In this document: piece by piece, positions 1 to 8,332 of the stretch
Layout of the letters: each line of letters begins with the position of its first letter
Numbering within the stretch: position 1 is the first letter of the stretch
Source of the DNA: Agrococcus beijingensis
GTDB taxonomy: Bacteria; Actinomycetota; Actinomycetes; Actinomycetales; Microbacteriaceae
Assembly: GCF_030758955.1 (NCBI RefSeq)
Contig: NZ_CP132360.1
Coordinates: 139,467-203,466, forward strand
DNA length: 64,000 bases
Direction: 5' to 3'
The notes under the pieces: generated by a model
What the model saw: the letters and a program-made list of their open reading frames with translations, nothing else
What the model was told of the DNA's origin: nothing
The model's database searches: none
Made by a program: the position numbers and the translations under genes

Positions 1-32
1 TTCGATCCTAGCTTCGCCTGCTGCTCAGGGGC

Positions 33-55
33 GCGCGAGGGGGACGCCCCCGCGC
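33..55. terminator. GC-rich hairpin downstream of the rgpF-like gene
   Basis: GCGCGAGGGGG (33-43) and CCCCCGCGC (47-55) pair around a 3-nt loop, with one bulged A. It lies just beyond the stop codon of the minus-strand rgpF-like gene, so it may end that transcript. No U-run follows, as is usual in high-GC actinobacteria. Nothing else is visible in bases 1-73. Confidence 0.4.
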
Positions 56-73
56 TGCGGTCGCCGTGGTCGG

Positions 74-1834
74 TCACGCGCGCAGGAGCCCGCGCAGGCG
101 AGCGGCGAAGCCCGCCGCACCCCGGTGGGCGCCGCGCTTCGCGTCGGCGTCGAGCCTCGCGACCAGCTGTGAGGCGCCCTCGCCCGCACCGTGCCCGGCA
201 GCGGCACCGATCCGGCGCAGCGTCTGCAGCGAGATCGACAGCAGGTTCTTCGCCAGCGCGGGCGACAGGGCGATGCGCACCGCATAGCCCTGCTGCTGGA
301 CGGCCAGGGGCAGCAGGCGGCCCCAGTCGGCCAGCGAGAGTCCGACGAGCAGCCCGGCGGGCGCCGCCTCCACCGCGGCGGCGAACGGCAGGATCGCCGA
401 GCGGCGGATCCACGCCGCTCCGCCGACGGCCGCCAGGGGCGCGCCGCGAGGATCGGTCGGCACGGTGACGCCGAGGGCGCGGCGGATGTCGTGGAAGTCG
501 GGATGCGCGCCATCCCACTCGTGACCGAGCTCGCCGAACCAGCCGCGGTGCAGCGACGGCGGCGCCACGACCATGCCGAGCAGCGGATCACGGGCGAACT
601 CGGCCAGCACGCGCTCTGCCGTCGCGCGGTCGCTGCCGAGCGCCTCGCGCACGGCCCAGCGGCGGTCCTCGGCATCCACGCTCGGCATCTCCTCCGGGAA
701 GCCGTCGACGTCGACGAGCAGGATGACGTCGCCGTCGACCTGGGCCGCTGCCGTGATCGCGTGCCGGCGAGCGGCCACCGCGCGCGTCTGCGCCGCGGCG
801 ATGCGCGGCTCGGGGCCGGCGAGCACGACCTCATCGGCGAGGGCCGCGGCGAGCGCGGTGCGCTCCGGCTCGCGGACCCCGGTGGAGACGATCGCGCTCG
901 AGCTGGGCACCGCCACCGGGTCGGCAGGGGGGCCCTCGGGGAGCAGGATGAAGTCGTGCATGGTCTGGAACTGCGCCCGCTGATCCATCGTGCGCTGCAT
1001 GTGCTCGCGCAGCACCGCCATGTCGTATCGGCCGGATGCGTCGAGGAAGTCGTAGAGGTCGCGTGCGTTGCGCGTGCCGTTCTCGTCGAGCACCGACTCC
1101 TGGCCGGCGAAGAGCGTCTTGCGCTTGAAGATGGGGCATTCGCGATCGCGGATCAGCTCGACCGGCAGCGTGTTGAGCGGGTAGAACGTGCGAGACCGCA
1201 TGTCGCTGGTGTCGACGTAGGGCGCCCAGGCGAAGCCCTGAGCGGCGAAGTGGTGCGTGAAGCGCGCCTCGTGCTTGGCGACGGCGTGGGCGTAGTCGGG
1301 GATCGGCGGCAGCTTGTCCCAGTAGGTGTGGAAGAGGGCCGAGGAGGCCAGCGAGCGCCGCACGGCGATGAAGTGCGACTGGATGTGCTCCTGCAGCGTG
1401 GGCGTCTCGAGCAGGCCCCACGGGTCGAACGGGGCGCCGTGGTGCACCGTGATGCCCCAGAAGTCGAGATCCCGGTCGTCCATGCGCTCGAACATCGCGT
1501 CGAACGAGGCAACCGGGCCCACGATCGTGAAGTTGTACATGATGAGCTCGTCGAAGGCGTCGACCGCCTCCCAGCCCAGGTGGTCGAGGGCGGCCTTGTA
1601 GGCCCAGGAGTCGAAGCCCTCGTTCGCGCGCACCAGCAGCTCGGTGCCGGGCATCGCCGTGAACCGCGCGCGACTGGCCTCGTCGAGCTCGCCGTTCACC
1701 ACGACGATCTGCTGGCTGAAGTGCGGCGCGAGGCTATCGAGCAGCGTGAAGACGTAGTCGTCGGCGCGGCCCTCGGCGTCGTAGAAGAAGAAGATGCCCA
1801 GACGCCGGACGCCGTCGATGTTGGAGAGCCGCAC
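74..1834 (-). CDS. RgpF-type (rhamnan synthesis F family) glycosyltransferase
   Basis: This 586-residue soluble protein resembles the rhamnan synthesis F (RgpF) family, which extends rhamnose-rich or similar cell-wall polysaccharides on the cytoplasmic side. The N-terminal half (about residues 10-260) carries the family's FFFYD start and the NEGFDSWAYKAAL stretch. The second half (about 330-570) repeats the RgpF pattern RGWFGELGHEW followed by a GGAAWIRRSAILPF segment. The start is a GTG at 1834, only two bases after the stop of the small coiled-coil gene, so the two are co-transcribed with the DUF2142 gene upstream. The dTDP-rhamnose genes at 25.5-28 kb in the same window fit a rhamnose-transferring role, but the acceptor and sugar cannot be read from the sequence. 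Confidence 0.82.
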   Translation of the reverse strand: MRLSNIDGVRRLGIFFFYDAEGRADDYVFTLLDSLAPHFSQQIVVVNGELDEASRARFTAMPGTELLVRANEGFDSWAYKAALDHLGWEAVDAFDELIMYNFTIVGPVASFDAMFERMDDRDLDFWGITVHHGAPFDPWGLLETPTLQEHIQSHFIAVRRSLASSALFHTYWDKLPPIPDYAHAVAKHEARFTHHFAAQGFAWAPYVDTSDMRSRTFYPLNTLPVELIRDRECPIFKRKTLFAGQESVLDENGTRNARDLYDFLDASGRYDMAVLREHMQRTMDQRAQFQTMHDFILLPEGPPADPVAVPSSSAIVSTGVREPERTALAAALADEVVLAGPEPRIAAAQTRAVAARRHAITAAAQVDGDVILLVDVDGFPEEMPSVDAEDRRWAVREALGSDRATAERVLAEFARDPLLGMVVAPPSLHRGWFGELGHEWDGAHPDFHDIRRALGVTVPTDPRGAPLAAVGGAAWIRRSAILPFAAAVEAAPAGLLVGLSLADWGRLLPLAVQQQGYAVRIALSPALAKNLLSISLQTLRRIGAAAGHGAGEGASQLVARLDADAKRGAHRGAAGFAARLRGLLRA

Positions 1835-1836
1835 CG

Positions 1837-2091
1837 CTAGGCGCCCAGCAGCCGACGAGCGACGCGACGCGCGATCCGGTAGGCCTTCCCGGCGCCGCGC
1901 CGCACGAGCGACCGCTGCGCGCGGAGGGGGTGCTGGCGCTGCTCGAGCTCCGCCTGCAGCGCCGCGGCCCGGGCGACGGCGCTGCGCAGCTCACCGCGCT
2001 CGACGGCGCGCTCGCGCTCCAGCCGCGTCAGCTCGCCGCGCAGGCGGTCGATGTCGCGCAGCAGGGCTTCCGGATCCTGTGCCTCGTCCAT
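1837..2091 (-). CDS. Small coiled-coil protein between DUF2142 and RgpF-like genes
   Basis: An 84-residue protein whose residues 5-55 form a charged heptad-like coiled coil rich in Leu, Glu and Arg. Its C-terminus (about 58-84) is strongly basic (RRGAGKAYRIARRVARRLL) and could lie on the membrane as an amphipathic helix. The ATG at 2091 shares one base with the stop of the upstream DUF2142 gene (TGATG), so translation is probably coupled. No family is recognised. In glycan clusters such C-terminal coiled coils are often fused to glycosyltransferases, so it may be a detached accessory domain for the RgpF-like enzyme; that is inference. Confidence 0.7.
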   Translation of the reverse strand: MDEAQDPEALLRDIDRLRGELTRLERERAVERGELRSAVARAAALQAELEQRQHPLRAQRSLVRRGAGKAYRIARRVARRLLGA

Positions 2092-3662
2092 CAGCCGAGC
2101 CTATCCGCCAGGATCGGCCGCGCCTGGGCCGCCGTCGGCGCCGGCCCGCTCGCCGCCGTTCCGGGCGCTTCGTCGCGCGCCCGTCCCACGAGGAGCACGC
2201 ACGCCGCGACGACGATCGCCGTGAGGCCGATCGACGGGATCGTCATCAGGGCGGGCTGCCACTCCGGGCGCAGCAGCATCGACACCAGCGAGTCGTCCTG
2301 GCCGACCGAGAACCGCCGGAGGATGTAGATGTAGCTGACGACCTGCACCGCGCCGACCGTGCCCAGCAGCCACCAGCGCAGGGTCTCGCCGATGGGCGAC
2401 GCGCCCACGCCTCGCTCGTCGAGCGCGACGCCGGTCGTGATGGTGATGAGCGGCACGACGGCCAGCATGTAGCGGCCGAGCCAGATGTAGCCGGCGTCGG
2501 TGATGAGCAGGGCCGAGAGCGCGATCGGCACGATGACGAAGGCGACGACCAGCATCGCCGCCGCCACGCGGAGTCCGCGCCTGGCCAGCGCGACGCCCGT
2601 GAGGGCGAAGCCGATGAGCACGGTGAGCAGCACGAGGCGGCTGAACGCCGGACCCTCGGTGTCCTGCCAGCCGTACCAGTTGACGAGCTGATCCCAGTGG
2701 AGCGGCATGCGCTCCCAGGCGAGCCTCGCGCCGACGATCGCCGATTCGCCTCGGCCGTCGGACGGCAGGCCCTCGATGCCGTAGTCGGGCGGGCGCAGGA
2801 TCCAGAGCGCGCTGAGCCCCATCAGCAGGGCCGCAGCGCCGACGGCGGCCCAGAGCTGCCAGCGGCGCACGAGCCCCATGAGGATGTCGCTCCGGGCGGC
2901 GAGCAGCGCGGCGACGAGGGCGAGCGCGACCCACAGCGGCGTGACGCCACGGGCAGACACCAGCAGCACTGCCGACACCGCCACCATCGCACCCCGCTCG
3001 AGCAGCTCGCGATTCGTGCTCGTGGTGCGGCCGAGCGCCAGCAGGGTGGCGAAGAGCGCCGCCGCCCCCGCCCACTCCAGGCCGTTCGGGTTCAGGGAGC
3101 CGCCGATGTACACCGCGGTGGGGATCGCGCCGACCGCGAGGCCGGTCAGGGCCCACCGGTGCTGGGGCAGCGTGCGCAGCTGCATGGCCGCGATGCCGAC
3201 GAGCGCTGCGAAGAGCAGCGCGCTCCACAGCCGCATCAGCCACATGCCGGCCTCGCCGCCGACCAGCAGCGACGGCCATCCCACCACCACGTAGTAGGTC
3301 GGGAGGTTGACCCCCGCGCTCGACGGCCCGTCGGCCAGCGGCTCGACGGGGTCGGCGACGTCGGGCTGGCAGTCCGCCGCCGTGTTGGACTGCCAGGCCG
3401 TGCACGTCAGCTGGTTCGCGTCGGCGATGCCCTGCGGCACCTGGAAGTCGATCAGCCCTCGGTCGGAGAGCGCCCCCACCTCGCCGACGATCTCGCCCCT
3501 GGCAGCGGCTGCCGCCCGGATCGTGTGCGAGGGCTCGTCGGTGACCGACATGAGCGGCGTCGCCTGCGACCAGAGCGCGGTCAGCATCCACATGAGCAGG
3601 GTGGTGACGAGGAAGGTCCGCCAGCGTCGGGGCGCCGCCGCGACGGCGATGGACGGGTTCAT
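2091..3662 (-). CDS. DUF2142 family polytopic membrane protein
   Basis: A 523-residue membrane protein with a single helix near residues 16-32, a large extracytoplasmic loop, then many helices. The DEPSH motif after the first helix (about residues 42-46) is the hallmark I associate with DUF2142, a GT-C-like family found in polysaccharide clusters and presumed to handle polyprenyl-linked sugars outside the membrane. It is the first gene of a three-gene minus-strand operon with the coiled-coil and RgpF-like genes. A divergent acyltransferase gene starts about 190 bp away. Enzymatic activity has not been shown for the family as far as I know, so the GT role is inference. Confidence 0.8.
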   Translation of the reverse strand: MNPSIAVAAAPRRWRTFLVTTLLMWMLTALWSQATPLMSVTDEPSHTIRAAAAARGEIVGEVGALSDRGLIDFQVPQGIADANQLTCTAWQSNTAADCQPDVADPVEPLADGPSSAGVNLPTYYVVVGWPSLLVGGEAGMWLMRLWSALLFAALVGIAAMQLRTLPQHRWALTGLAVGAIPTAVYIGGSLNPNGLEWAGAAALFATLLALGRTTSTNRELLERGAMVAVSAVLLVSARGVTPLWVALALVAALLAARSDILMGLVRRWQLWAAVGAAALLMGLSALWILRPPDYGIEGLPSDGRGESAIVGARLAWERMPLHWDQLVNWYGWQDTEGPAFSRLVLLTVLIGFALTGVALARRGLRVAAAMLVVAFVIVPIALSALLITDAGYIWLGRYMLAVVPLITITTGVALDERGVGASPIGETLRWWLLGTVGAVQVVSYIYILRRFSVGQDDSLVSMLLRPEWQPALMTIPSIGLTAIVVAACVLLVGRARDEAPGTAASGPAPTAAQARPILADRLG

Positions 3663-3698
3663 AGGAGGGCGCTTCCGTGGGTGGGGTAGACGGCGCCA

Positions 3699-3751
3699 AG
3701 GATATCAGGGAGGCGGCAGAGGCTCTGGCTCGCGGGACGTCGCGATATCCT
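3699..3751. promoter_or_regulatory. Divergent promoter region with inverted -10-like boxes
   Basis: AGGATATC (3699-3706) and GATATCCT (3744-3751) form an 8-bp inverted repeat between the divergent DUF2142 and acyltransferase genes. Read outward, each arm gives TATCCT, a plausible actinobacterial -10 box, for the minus and plus genes respectively. No convincing -35 hexamer is visible for either direction. Confidence 0.35.
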
Positions 3752-3850
3752 GGGCGGTGGTCGCGGCGAACCCGGTCGCGTGGTGGGCGTCGGCACTCGC
3801 CGTCGCCCCAACGGCTGAGGCCGCTCGACGCCCCGATTGGAGATCCGCCT

Positions 3851-5065
3851 GTGCGACATCGCGATCGCGAATCTGCCGCCGAGCCGGTGACCGTCGAGCG
3901 CGACGGCGCCCGCTTCGCACGGTTCCCCTCCGCGGTCGGACCGTCGATCTCGGTGGCGCTCTCCGGGCGCGACAACTCCCTCGGCATCCTGCGGCTGGTG
4001 CTGGCCTCGGCCGTGATCTTCTCCCACGCCTGGCCGATCGGCGGGTGGGGCGCCGATCCCATGGCGGCGCGCTTCGACGAGCAGGAGAACCTCGGCGGCA
4101 TCGCGGTGCTCGGCTTCTTCGCCATCAGCGGCTACCTCATCACGAAGAGCGGCCAGTCGGGCGATGCGCTGCGCTTCCTCTGGCACCGAGTGCTGCGCAT
4201 CATGCCCGCCTACTGGTGCGTGCTGCTGTTCGCGGCGCTCGTGCTGGGCCCCCTCTGGTGGGTGGGCGAGGGTCGGCCGCTCGGCGACTACTGGTCCATG
4301 GGGCCCGGCGGCCCGCTCACCTACCTGACCGCGAACTGGGATCTGACGATCCGGCAGTACGGCATCCACGACGTCTTCGCGTCGAACCCCTACGGGGCGA
4401 GCGGCGGCAGCGTGATGAACGGCTCGCTCTGGACGCTGTCCTACGAGTTCTTCGCCTACCTGGTGGTCTGCGTGACCGTGCTGTTCGGCGTGCTGACGAG
4501 CGTCAAGGTCGTCGTGCCCGTCATCACGGGCCTGCTGCTCGCCGTGCAGGTCGCGCTGCTGACCGGCGCTCCCGGCGCGCTCAGCACCATCCCGTTCCTC
4601 ACCGACCGCTACTTCGTCGGCCTCACGCTGATGTTCATGATCGGCGGCACGATCGCCGTCTACGGCAAGACGATCCCGCTGCACGACGGCCTCGCCATGC
4701 TCGCCGCTCTCGTCTTCGTGTTCTCCGCCTTCAAGGGCGGTCTCGGCATCGTCGGCTACCCCGCCTTCGCCTACCTGCTGCTCTACCTCGCAGCCCGCCT
4801 GCCGCGCCGGATCCAGTGGATCGGGCAGAAGAACGACTACTCCTACGGCATCTACCTCTACGGCTGGCCCGTGCAGCAGACGCTCGCCTGGCTGGGCGTC
4901 CACGAGTGGGGCTACGTCCCGTTCGTCGTGACCGCGCTGATCGGCGCGGCCGGGCTCGCCTGGCTGAGCTGGCACGGCGTGGAGCGCTGGGCGCTCACCA
5001 TCAAGGACCGGGGACCGGGCAGGGGCTGGCGCGCCCTCTGGCGCAGCGCGACCCGTCGCGCATGA
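3851..5065 (+). CDS. Acyltransferase 3 family membrane protein
   Basis: A 404-residue membrane acyltransferase (acyltransferase 3 / NodC-OafA type) that would O-acylate a surface glycan. Visible family marks are a helix ending in a conserved His (VIFSHAWPIGG), then GFFAISGYLITKS and a following Arg-rich segment (RVLRIMPAYW), plus about ten hydrophobic helices. I chose the GTG at 3851 because GGAGAT lies at 3839-3844; the ATG at 3677 would add about 58 low-complexity Arg-rich residues. The stop overlaps the next gene's ATG (ATGA at 5062-5065), so it is coupled to the flippase. The donor and acceptor are unknown. Confidence 0.82.
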   Translation: MRHRDRESAAEPVTVERDGARFARFPSAVGPSISVALSGRDNSLGILRLVLASAVIFSHAWPIGGWGADPMAARFDEQENLGGIAVLGFFAISGYLITKSGQSGDALRFLWHRVLRIMPAYWCVLLFAALVLGPLWWVGEGRPLGDYWSMGPGGPLTYLTANWDLTIRQYGIHDVFASNPYGASGGSVMNGSLWTLSYEFFAYLVVCVTVLFGVLTSVKVVVPVITGLLLAVQVALLTGAPGALSTIPFLTDRYFVGLTLMFMIGGTIAVYGKTIPLHDGLAMLAALVFVFSAFKGGLGIVGYPAFAYLLLYLAARLPRRIQWIGQKNDYSYGIYLYGWPVQQTLAWLGVHEWGYVPFVVTALIGAAGLAWLSWHGVERWALTIKDRGPGRGWRALWRSATRRA

Positions 5066-6249
5066 GCCTGACGACGCGCGTGCCTGCCGGTGCCTGGATC
5101 CTCGGCGCGACCGCGATCGCCGGCGGGCTCGGCTACCTGCTGCAGATCTTCGCGGGCATCGCTCTGCCCGCTCGGGAGTACGAGGCCTTCGGCGTCGCCT
5201 GGGCGCTGCTGTACTTCGTCGTCGGAGCGCTCGCGGGCGTGCAGCAGGAGGTCGCCCGCGTGGCCGCGCCCAGGAGCGCCGCCGCGTCGACTCCCGGCAC
5301 TCGGCTCGGCCTGCTCACGGCGGTCGTGGCCGCGATCGGCGCGCTGGTCGTCTCGGTCTGCAGCGCGCTGGGCGGCAGCGACGCGGCGGTCGGGGCGGCG
5401 ATGGCTGCCGGCGCCGCGGGCTACGCCGTGCTGGCGGTCGTCACGGGGCTGCTCTACGGCGCCAGGGCGTGGCCGGCGATCGCGGCGACCATGGTGGTCG
5501 ATGCGCTGCTCCGCGCGGTCACCGCCGGGATCGCGCTCGCGGTCGGCGCGCCGCTCTGGGTCGTGCTCGCCGGCGTGGCCCTGCCCTTCGTCGCCACCGC
5601 GGCGCTCGGCGCGCTGCTGCTGCGGGCGCAGGAGCCGATCGAGGTGGCGGTGCCGACGCGGGCGCTCGCGAGGACCACGCTGAAGACCCTGGTCGGCTCC
5701 GCCTCGACCGCGGTGCTCGTCAGCGGCTTCCCCTTCGTGCTCGGCCTCTTCGCGCACGACGTCGACGCGGCCGAGCTGGGCGCGTTCCTGTTCGCGTTCA
5801 CGCTCTCGCGCGCACCGCTGGTCATCGTGTTCCTGTCGCTGCAGACCTTCCTGGTGACGCACTTCAAGGACGGCGACACCGGACGCATCCGCTCGGTGGT
5901 GCTCGCGGTGCTGGGGCTGGCGACGGCTGCCGCGATCGCTGCAGGCCTGGCCGGGCCATGGCTGCTCGAGACCTTCGTCGGCGCCGACTACGTGCTCGGC
6001 GGTCCGCTCCTGGCAGCCATCGTCGCCTCGGCCATCCCCATGGCGCTCCTGTGCATCACCGGGCCGCTCGTGCTCGCCGAGGGGCGCCACGACGCGTTCG
6101 CGACGGGCTGGGTGGTCGCGGCGGTCGTGAGCATCGCGCTGCTGCTGCTGCCCCTGCCCTTCGTCGTGCGAAGCGTGATCGCGATCGCTGTCGGTCCGAT
6201 CGTCGGCGCCGCGCTGCAGCTGCTGCTGCGCAGGCGGTCAGGCGGTTGA
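5062..6249 (+). CDS. Polysaccharide flippase-like membrane protein (Wzx/MATE-like)
   Basis: A 395-residue protein with about 11-12 hydrophobic helices and few charged loops. The arrangement matches polysaccharide biosynthesis exporters of the MOP superfamily, which flip lipid-linked oligosaccharides. The ATG at 5062 overlaps the acyltransferase stop by four bases, fixing the start and indicating translational coupling. An upstream open frame is longer but belongs to antisense and out-of-frame sequence. The 3' end overlaps the convergent DUF2304 gene by 12 bp. It probably works with the Wzy-like protein at 16.6 kb. Identification rests on hydrophobic pattern and context, since this family has no strict motif. 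Confidence 0.7.
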   Translation: MSLTTRVPAGAWILGATAIAGGLGYLLQIFAGIALPAREYEAFGVAWALLYFVVGALAGVQQEVARVAAPRSAAASTPGTRLGLLTAVVAAIGALVVSVCSALGGSDAAVGAAMAAGAAGYAVLAVVTGLLYGARAWPAIAATMVVDALLRAVTAGIALAVGAPLWVVLAGVALPFVATAALGALLLRAQEPIEVAVPTRALARTTLKTLVGSASTAVLVSGFPFVLGLFAHDVDAAELGAFLFAFTLSRAPLVIVFLSLQTFLVTHFKDGDTGRIRSVVLAVLGLATAAAIAAGLAGPWLLETFVGADYVLGGPLLAAIVASAIPMALLCITGPLVLAEGRHDAFATGWVVAAVVSIALLLLPLPFVVRSVIAIAVGPIVGAALQLLLRRRSGG

Positions 6250-6627
6250 CGTCTGATCGTCGGTGTCGGGAGCGGCGGCCGGCCCGTGCGCCTCGTCGAT
6301 CCTGAGCTCGAGCATCGCGACCTTCTCGGCGAGCACCCGCGTCTTCGCCTCTGCGCGGGTGAGCTCGCTCGAGAGCTGCAGGCAGACGCCGAACAGCAGC
6401 GCGATCGAGACGAAGAACACCAGGTTGGTGGGCACCTCGACGCCCAGCAGGCCCGCGAGCCAGGACAGCAGCTGCGGGAAGAGGCTGATCACCAGCGCGA
6501 GCAGGCCCGCGACGATCCACCAGATCGCGTGACGCTCGCGCAGCCGCTGCGAGCGCTGCATGTGCAGCACGACCCCGAGCCCGACGAGGGCGCAGACGAC
6601 GCTCAGGATGTGGACGACGACGGTCAC
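6238..6627 (-). CDS. DUF2304 family small membrane protein
   Basis: A 129-residue protein with three hydrophobic helices (about residues 3-20, 32-55, 62-82) followed by a charged helical tail (SSELTRAEAKTRVLAEKVAMLE). This is the usual layout of DUF2304 proteins, which are found next to GT2 dolichyl-phosphate mannosyltransferase-like enzymes and are thought to assist them at the membrane. The GTG at 6627 overlaps the upstream GT2 stop in a GTGA, which decides the start. The 3' end overlaps the convergent flippase gene by 12 bp. Biochemical function is unknown. Confidence 0.78.
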   Translation of the reverse strand: MTVVVHILSVVCALVGLGVVLHMQRSQRLRERHAIWWIVAGLLALVISLFPQLLSWLAGLLGVEVPTNLVFFVSIALLFGVCLQLSSELTRAEAKTRVLAEKVAMLELRIDEAHGPAAAPDTDDQTSTA

Positions 6628-7352
6628 GACATGGCCGATCGGAACGAGGCGGCCGACCTGGTGTGCGCGAAGACGAGGGCGATGCCCGCGCGCGCGAGGT
6701 AGATCGCGGACTTCACCGGGTCGTGCGACGGCACACCGCCGGCGCGCTCCCGCATGGCGACCGGCACCTGCCGCACGACCAGCCCTGCGCGGGCCGCGAG
6801 CGTGAGCGACTCGATCGTGTCGCCGAGGTACTCGGCGGGGTAGTGCACCGAGAAGAAGCGCACGGCCCGAGGTCCGGATGCCTTGAAGCCGCTGGTCGTG
6901 TCGGTGAGGCGCGTGCGCGCGGTGCGGCTGAGCGTCGCCGACAGCAGCGACATCGCCCACCGACGGGGACCGCGCGCGACGTAGTCGCCCTCACCGGCGA
7001 ACCGCGCGCCGATCACGATGTCGGCCGAGTCGAGCTCGGCCAGCAGCCGGGGCACGTCGGCAGGGTTGTGCTGGCCGTCGCTGTCGATCTGCACCACCAC
7101 GTCGTAGCCGCGCTCGAGCGCGAACATGAACCCGAAGCGCATCGCACCGCCGACACCGAGGTTGAACGGCAGCGACGCGACGGTGGCGCCGGCTCGTCGC
7201 GCCACGTCGACCGTGGCGTCGGTCGAGCCGTCGTCGACGACGAGGCACCCGGCCTCCGGCAGGTGCTGTCGCACCTCGGCGATCACCCCGGCGATCGACT
7301 CCTGCTCGTTGAACGCGGGCATCACGATCAGCACGCGATGCTTGAGGCTCAT
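6624..7352 (-). CDS. GT2 family glycosyltransferase (polyprenyl-phosphate sugar synthase type)
   Basis: A 242-residue GT-A fold glycosyltransferase. It shows the start MPAFNEQESI, the nucleotide-binding VVDDGSTDAT (about residues 38-47), the metal-binding QIDSDGQH (about 88-95), and a SGFKASG segment. The set is typical of enzymes that load a sugar onto polyprenyl phosphate. Its partner DUF2304 gene overlaps its stop. A TAGGCT -10 box lies 7 bp before the ATG, so it may be transcribed leaderless from its own promoter although another GT2 gene lies only 21 bp upstream. Sugar specificity is not deducible. Confidence 0.85.
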   Translation of the reverse strand: MSLKHRVLIVMPAFNEQESIAGVIAEVRQHLPEAGCLVVDDGSTDATVDVARRAGATVASLPFNLGVGGAMRFGFMFALERGYDVVVQIDSDGQHNPADVPRLLAELDSADIVIGARFAGEGDYVARGPRRWAMSLLSATLSRTARTRLTDTTSGFKASGPRAVRFFSVHYPAEYLGDTIESLTLAARAGLVVRQVPVAMRERAGGVPSHDPVKSAIYLARAGIALVFAHTRSAASFRSAMS

Positions 7353-7359
7353 GGGAGCG

Positions 7360-7365
7360 AGCCTA
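7360..7365 (-). promoter_or_regulatory. -10 box for leaderless GT2 gene
   Basis: TAGGCT on the minus strand, separated by 7 bp from the ATG at 7352. Transcription would begin at or next to the start codon. No clear -35 is seen. Confidence 0.45.
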
Positions 7366-7373
7366 TCGATCGA

Positions 7374-8255
7374 TCAGCCGAACGCGTGTCGCAGCAGGCT
7401 GGAGCGCCCGGCGGCATCGCCCGCGCGGAGCGCGAGCGGCAGCTGCGAGATCGCGTTGAGGCGAGAGGTCATGCGTCGGCTCGCGGCGCTGGCTGCCCGG
7501 CCCCATCCCTGCGCCTCGAAGGCCGCGGCCGCCTCGTCGAACACCTGGCGCTCCTGGTCGAAGCGGGCGCCGGAGACGGCGGTGGTGGCCGACACGCTCG
7601 ACGAGTGGCGGCGATAGCGGAAGTGCACGTCGTCGTCGAGCACCAGGCTGCCGCCGGTCCTGGCGATCTCGAGCAGCATCGCGATGTCCTGCACCACGTC
7701 GAGATCGGCGCGGAAGCCGATGCGACGGATCGTCTCGACGCGCCAGACGAGCGACGGGAAGTAGGTCCAGTTGGCGCGGGCGAGGCTGGTCGCGAGCGGC
7801 TCGCCGCGCAGCTGCGCGGGCTTCGCGCCGCGCGGACGCAGCAGCGTCTTGACGCGATCGGCGAGCGGGTTCGACGGCTCGCCCTCGCCGCCGATCACGG
7901 TGACGCCGGTCTGGATGACGTCGACGTCGGGGAAGCGCGCGGCCAGCTCGAGCACGCGCTCGACGAAGCCCGGCAGCATCACGTCGTCGCCGCCCATGAG
8001 CATCGAGAACGGGCTCCGCATGAGGTCGACGCAGTGCAGGTAGTTGCGGCTGACCCCGAGGTTCTGCGCATTGCGGTGGTACTCGACGCGGTCGTCGCCG
8101 AGCGACTGCACCCACTCGCCCGGCGCGGTGTCGGGATAGACGTCGTCGACCACGACCAGCCGGATGTCGCGGTGCGACTGCGCCAGCACGCTCTCGACCG
8201 CGACCTGGAAGTGGTCGAAGCGGCCGTAGAAGGGGAGCATGATGTCGAACGTCAT
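7374..8255 (-). CDS. GT2 family glycosyltransferase
   Basis: A 293-residue GT-A glycosyltransferase with MLPFYGRFDHFQVAVES at the N-terminus, VVVDDVYPD in place of the usual DDGS, and the metal-site LMGGDDVMLPGF (about residues 84-95). The C-terminal third is helical. The start is the ATG at 8255, with a TAGAGT -10 box 7 bp upstream suggesting leaderless transcription. It is the first gene of a minus-strand trio (this GT2, the next GT2, DUF2304) and diverges from the GT4 gene at 8.3 kb. It probably adds one residue of the repeat unit; the sugar is unknown. Confidence 0.83.
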   Translation of the reverse strand: MTFDIMLPFYGRFDHFQVAVESVLAQSHRDIRLVVVDDVYPDTAPGEWVQSLGDDRVEYHRNAQNLGVSRNYLHCVDLMRSPFSMLMGGDDVMLPGFVERVLELAARFPDVDVIQTGVTVIGGEGEPSNPLADRVKTLLRPRGAKPAQLRGEPLATSLARANWTYFPSLVWRVETIRRIGFRADLDVVQDIAMLLEIARTGGSLVLDDDVHFRYRRHSSSVSATTAVSGARFDQERQVFDEAAAAFEAQGWGRAASAASRRMTSRLNAISQLPLALRAGDAAGRSSLLRHAFG

Positions 8256-8261
8256 CGCCCC

Positions 8262-8268
8262 GACTCTA
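8262..8268 (-). promoter_or_regulatory. -10 box for leaderless GT2 gene at 8255
   Basis: A TAGAGT hexamer on the minus strand lies about 7 bp before the ATG at 8255, the same spacing as at other leaderless starts in this window. Confidence 0.4.
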
Positions 8269-8286
8269 CTGGGAGCCGAGCGCCCT

Positions 8287-8314
8287 CGGCACCGGCCGAC
8301 CGGCACCGGCCGAC
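8287..8314. repeat. 14-bp perfect tandem duplication
   Basis: CGGCACCGGCCGAC occurs twice head to tail (8287-8300 and 8301-8314) in the 77-bp divergent spacer between a GT2 and a GT4 gene. It sits just upstream of the GT4 start and may be promoter-spacer slippage. Confidence 0.85.
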
Positions 8315-8332
8315 CGCCGGGGGCATGACAGC

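Noticed and set aside
1..73. A gene at the left edge
   Set aside because: Only 73 bases with a hairpin; no start, stop or domain can be supported.
3307..5061. N-terminal extension of the flippase frame to 980 residues
   Set aside because: The extension runs out of frame through the acyltransferase gene and antisense to DUF2142; the ATGA overlap at 5062 gives the real start.
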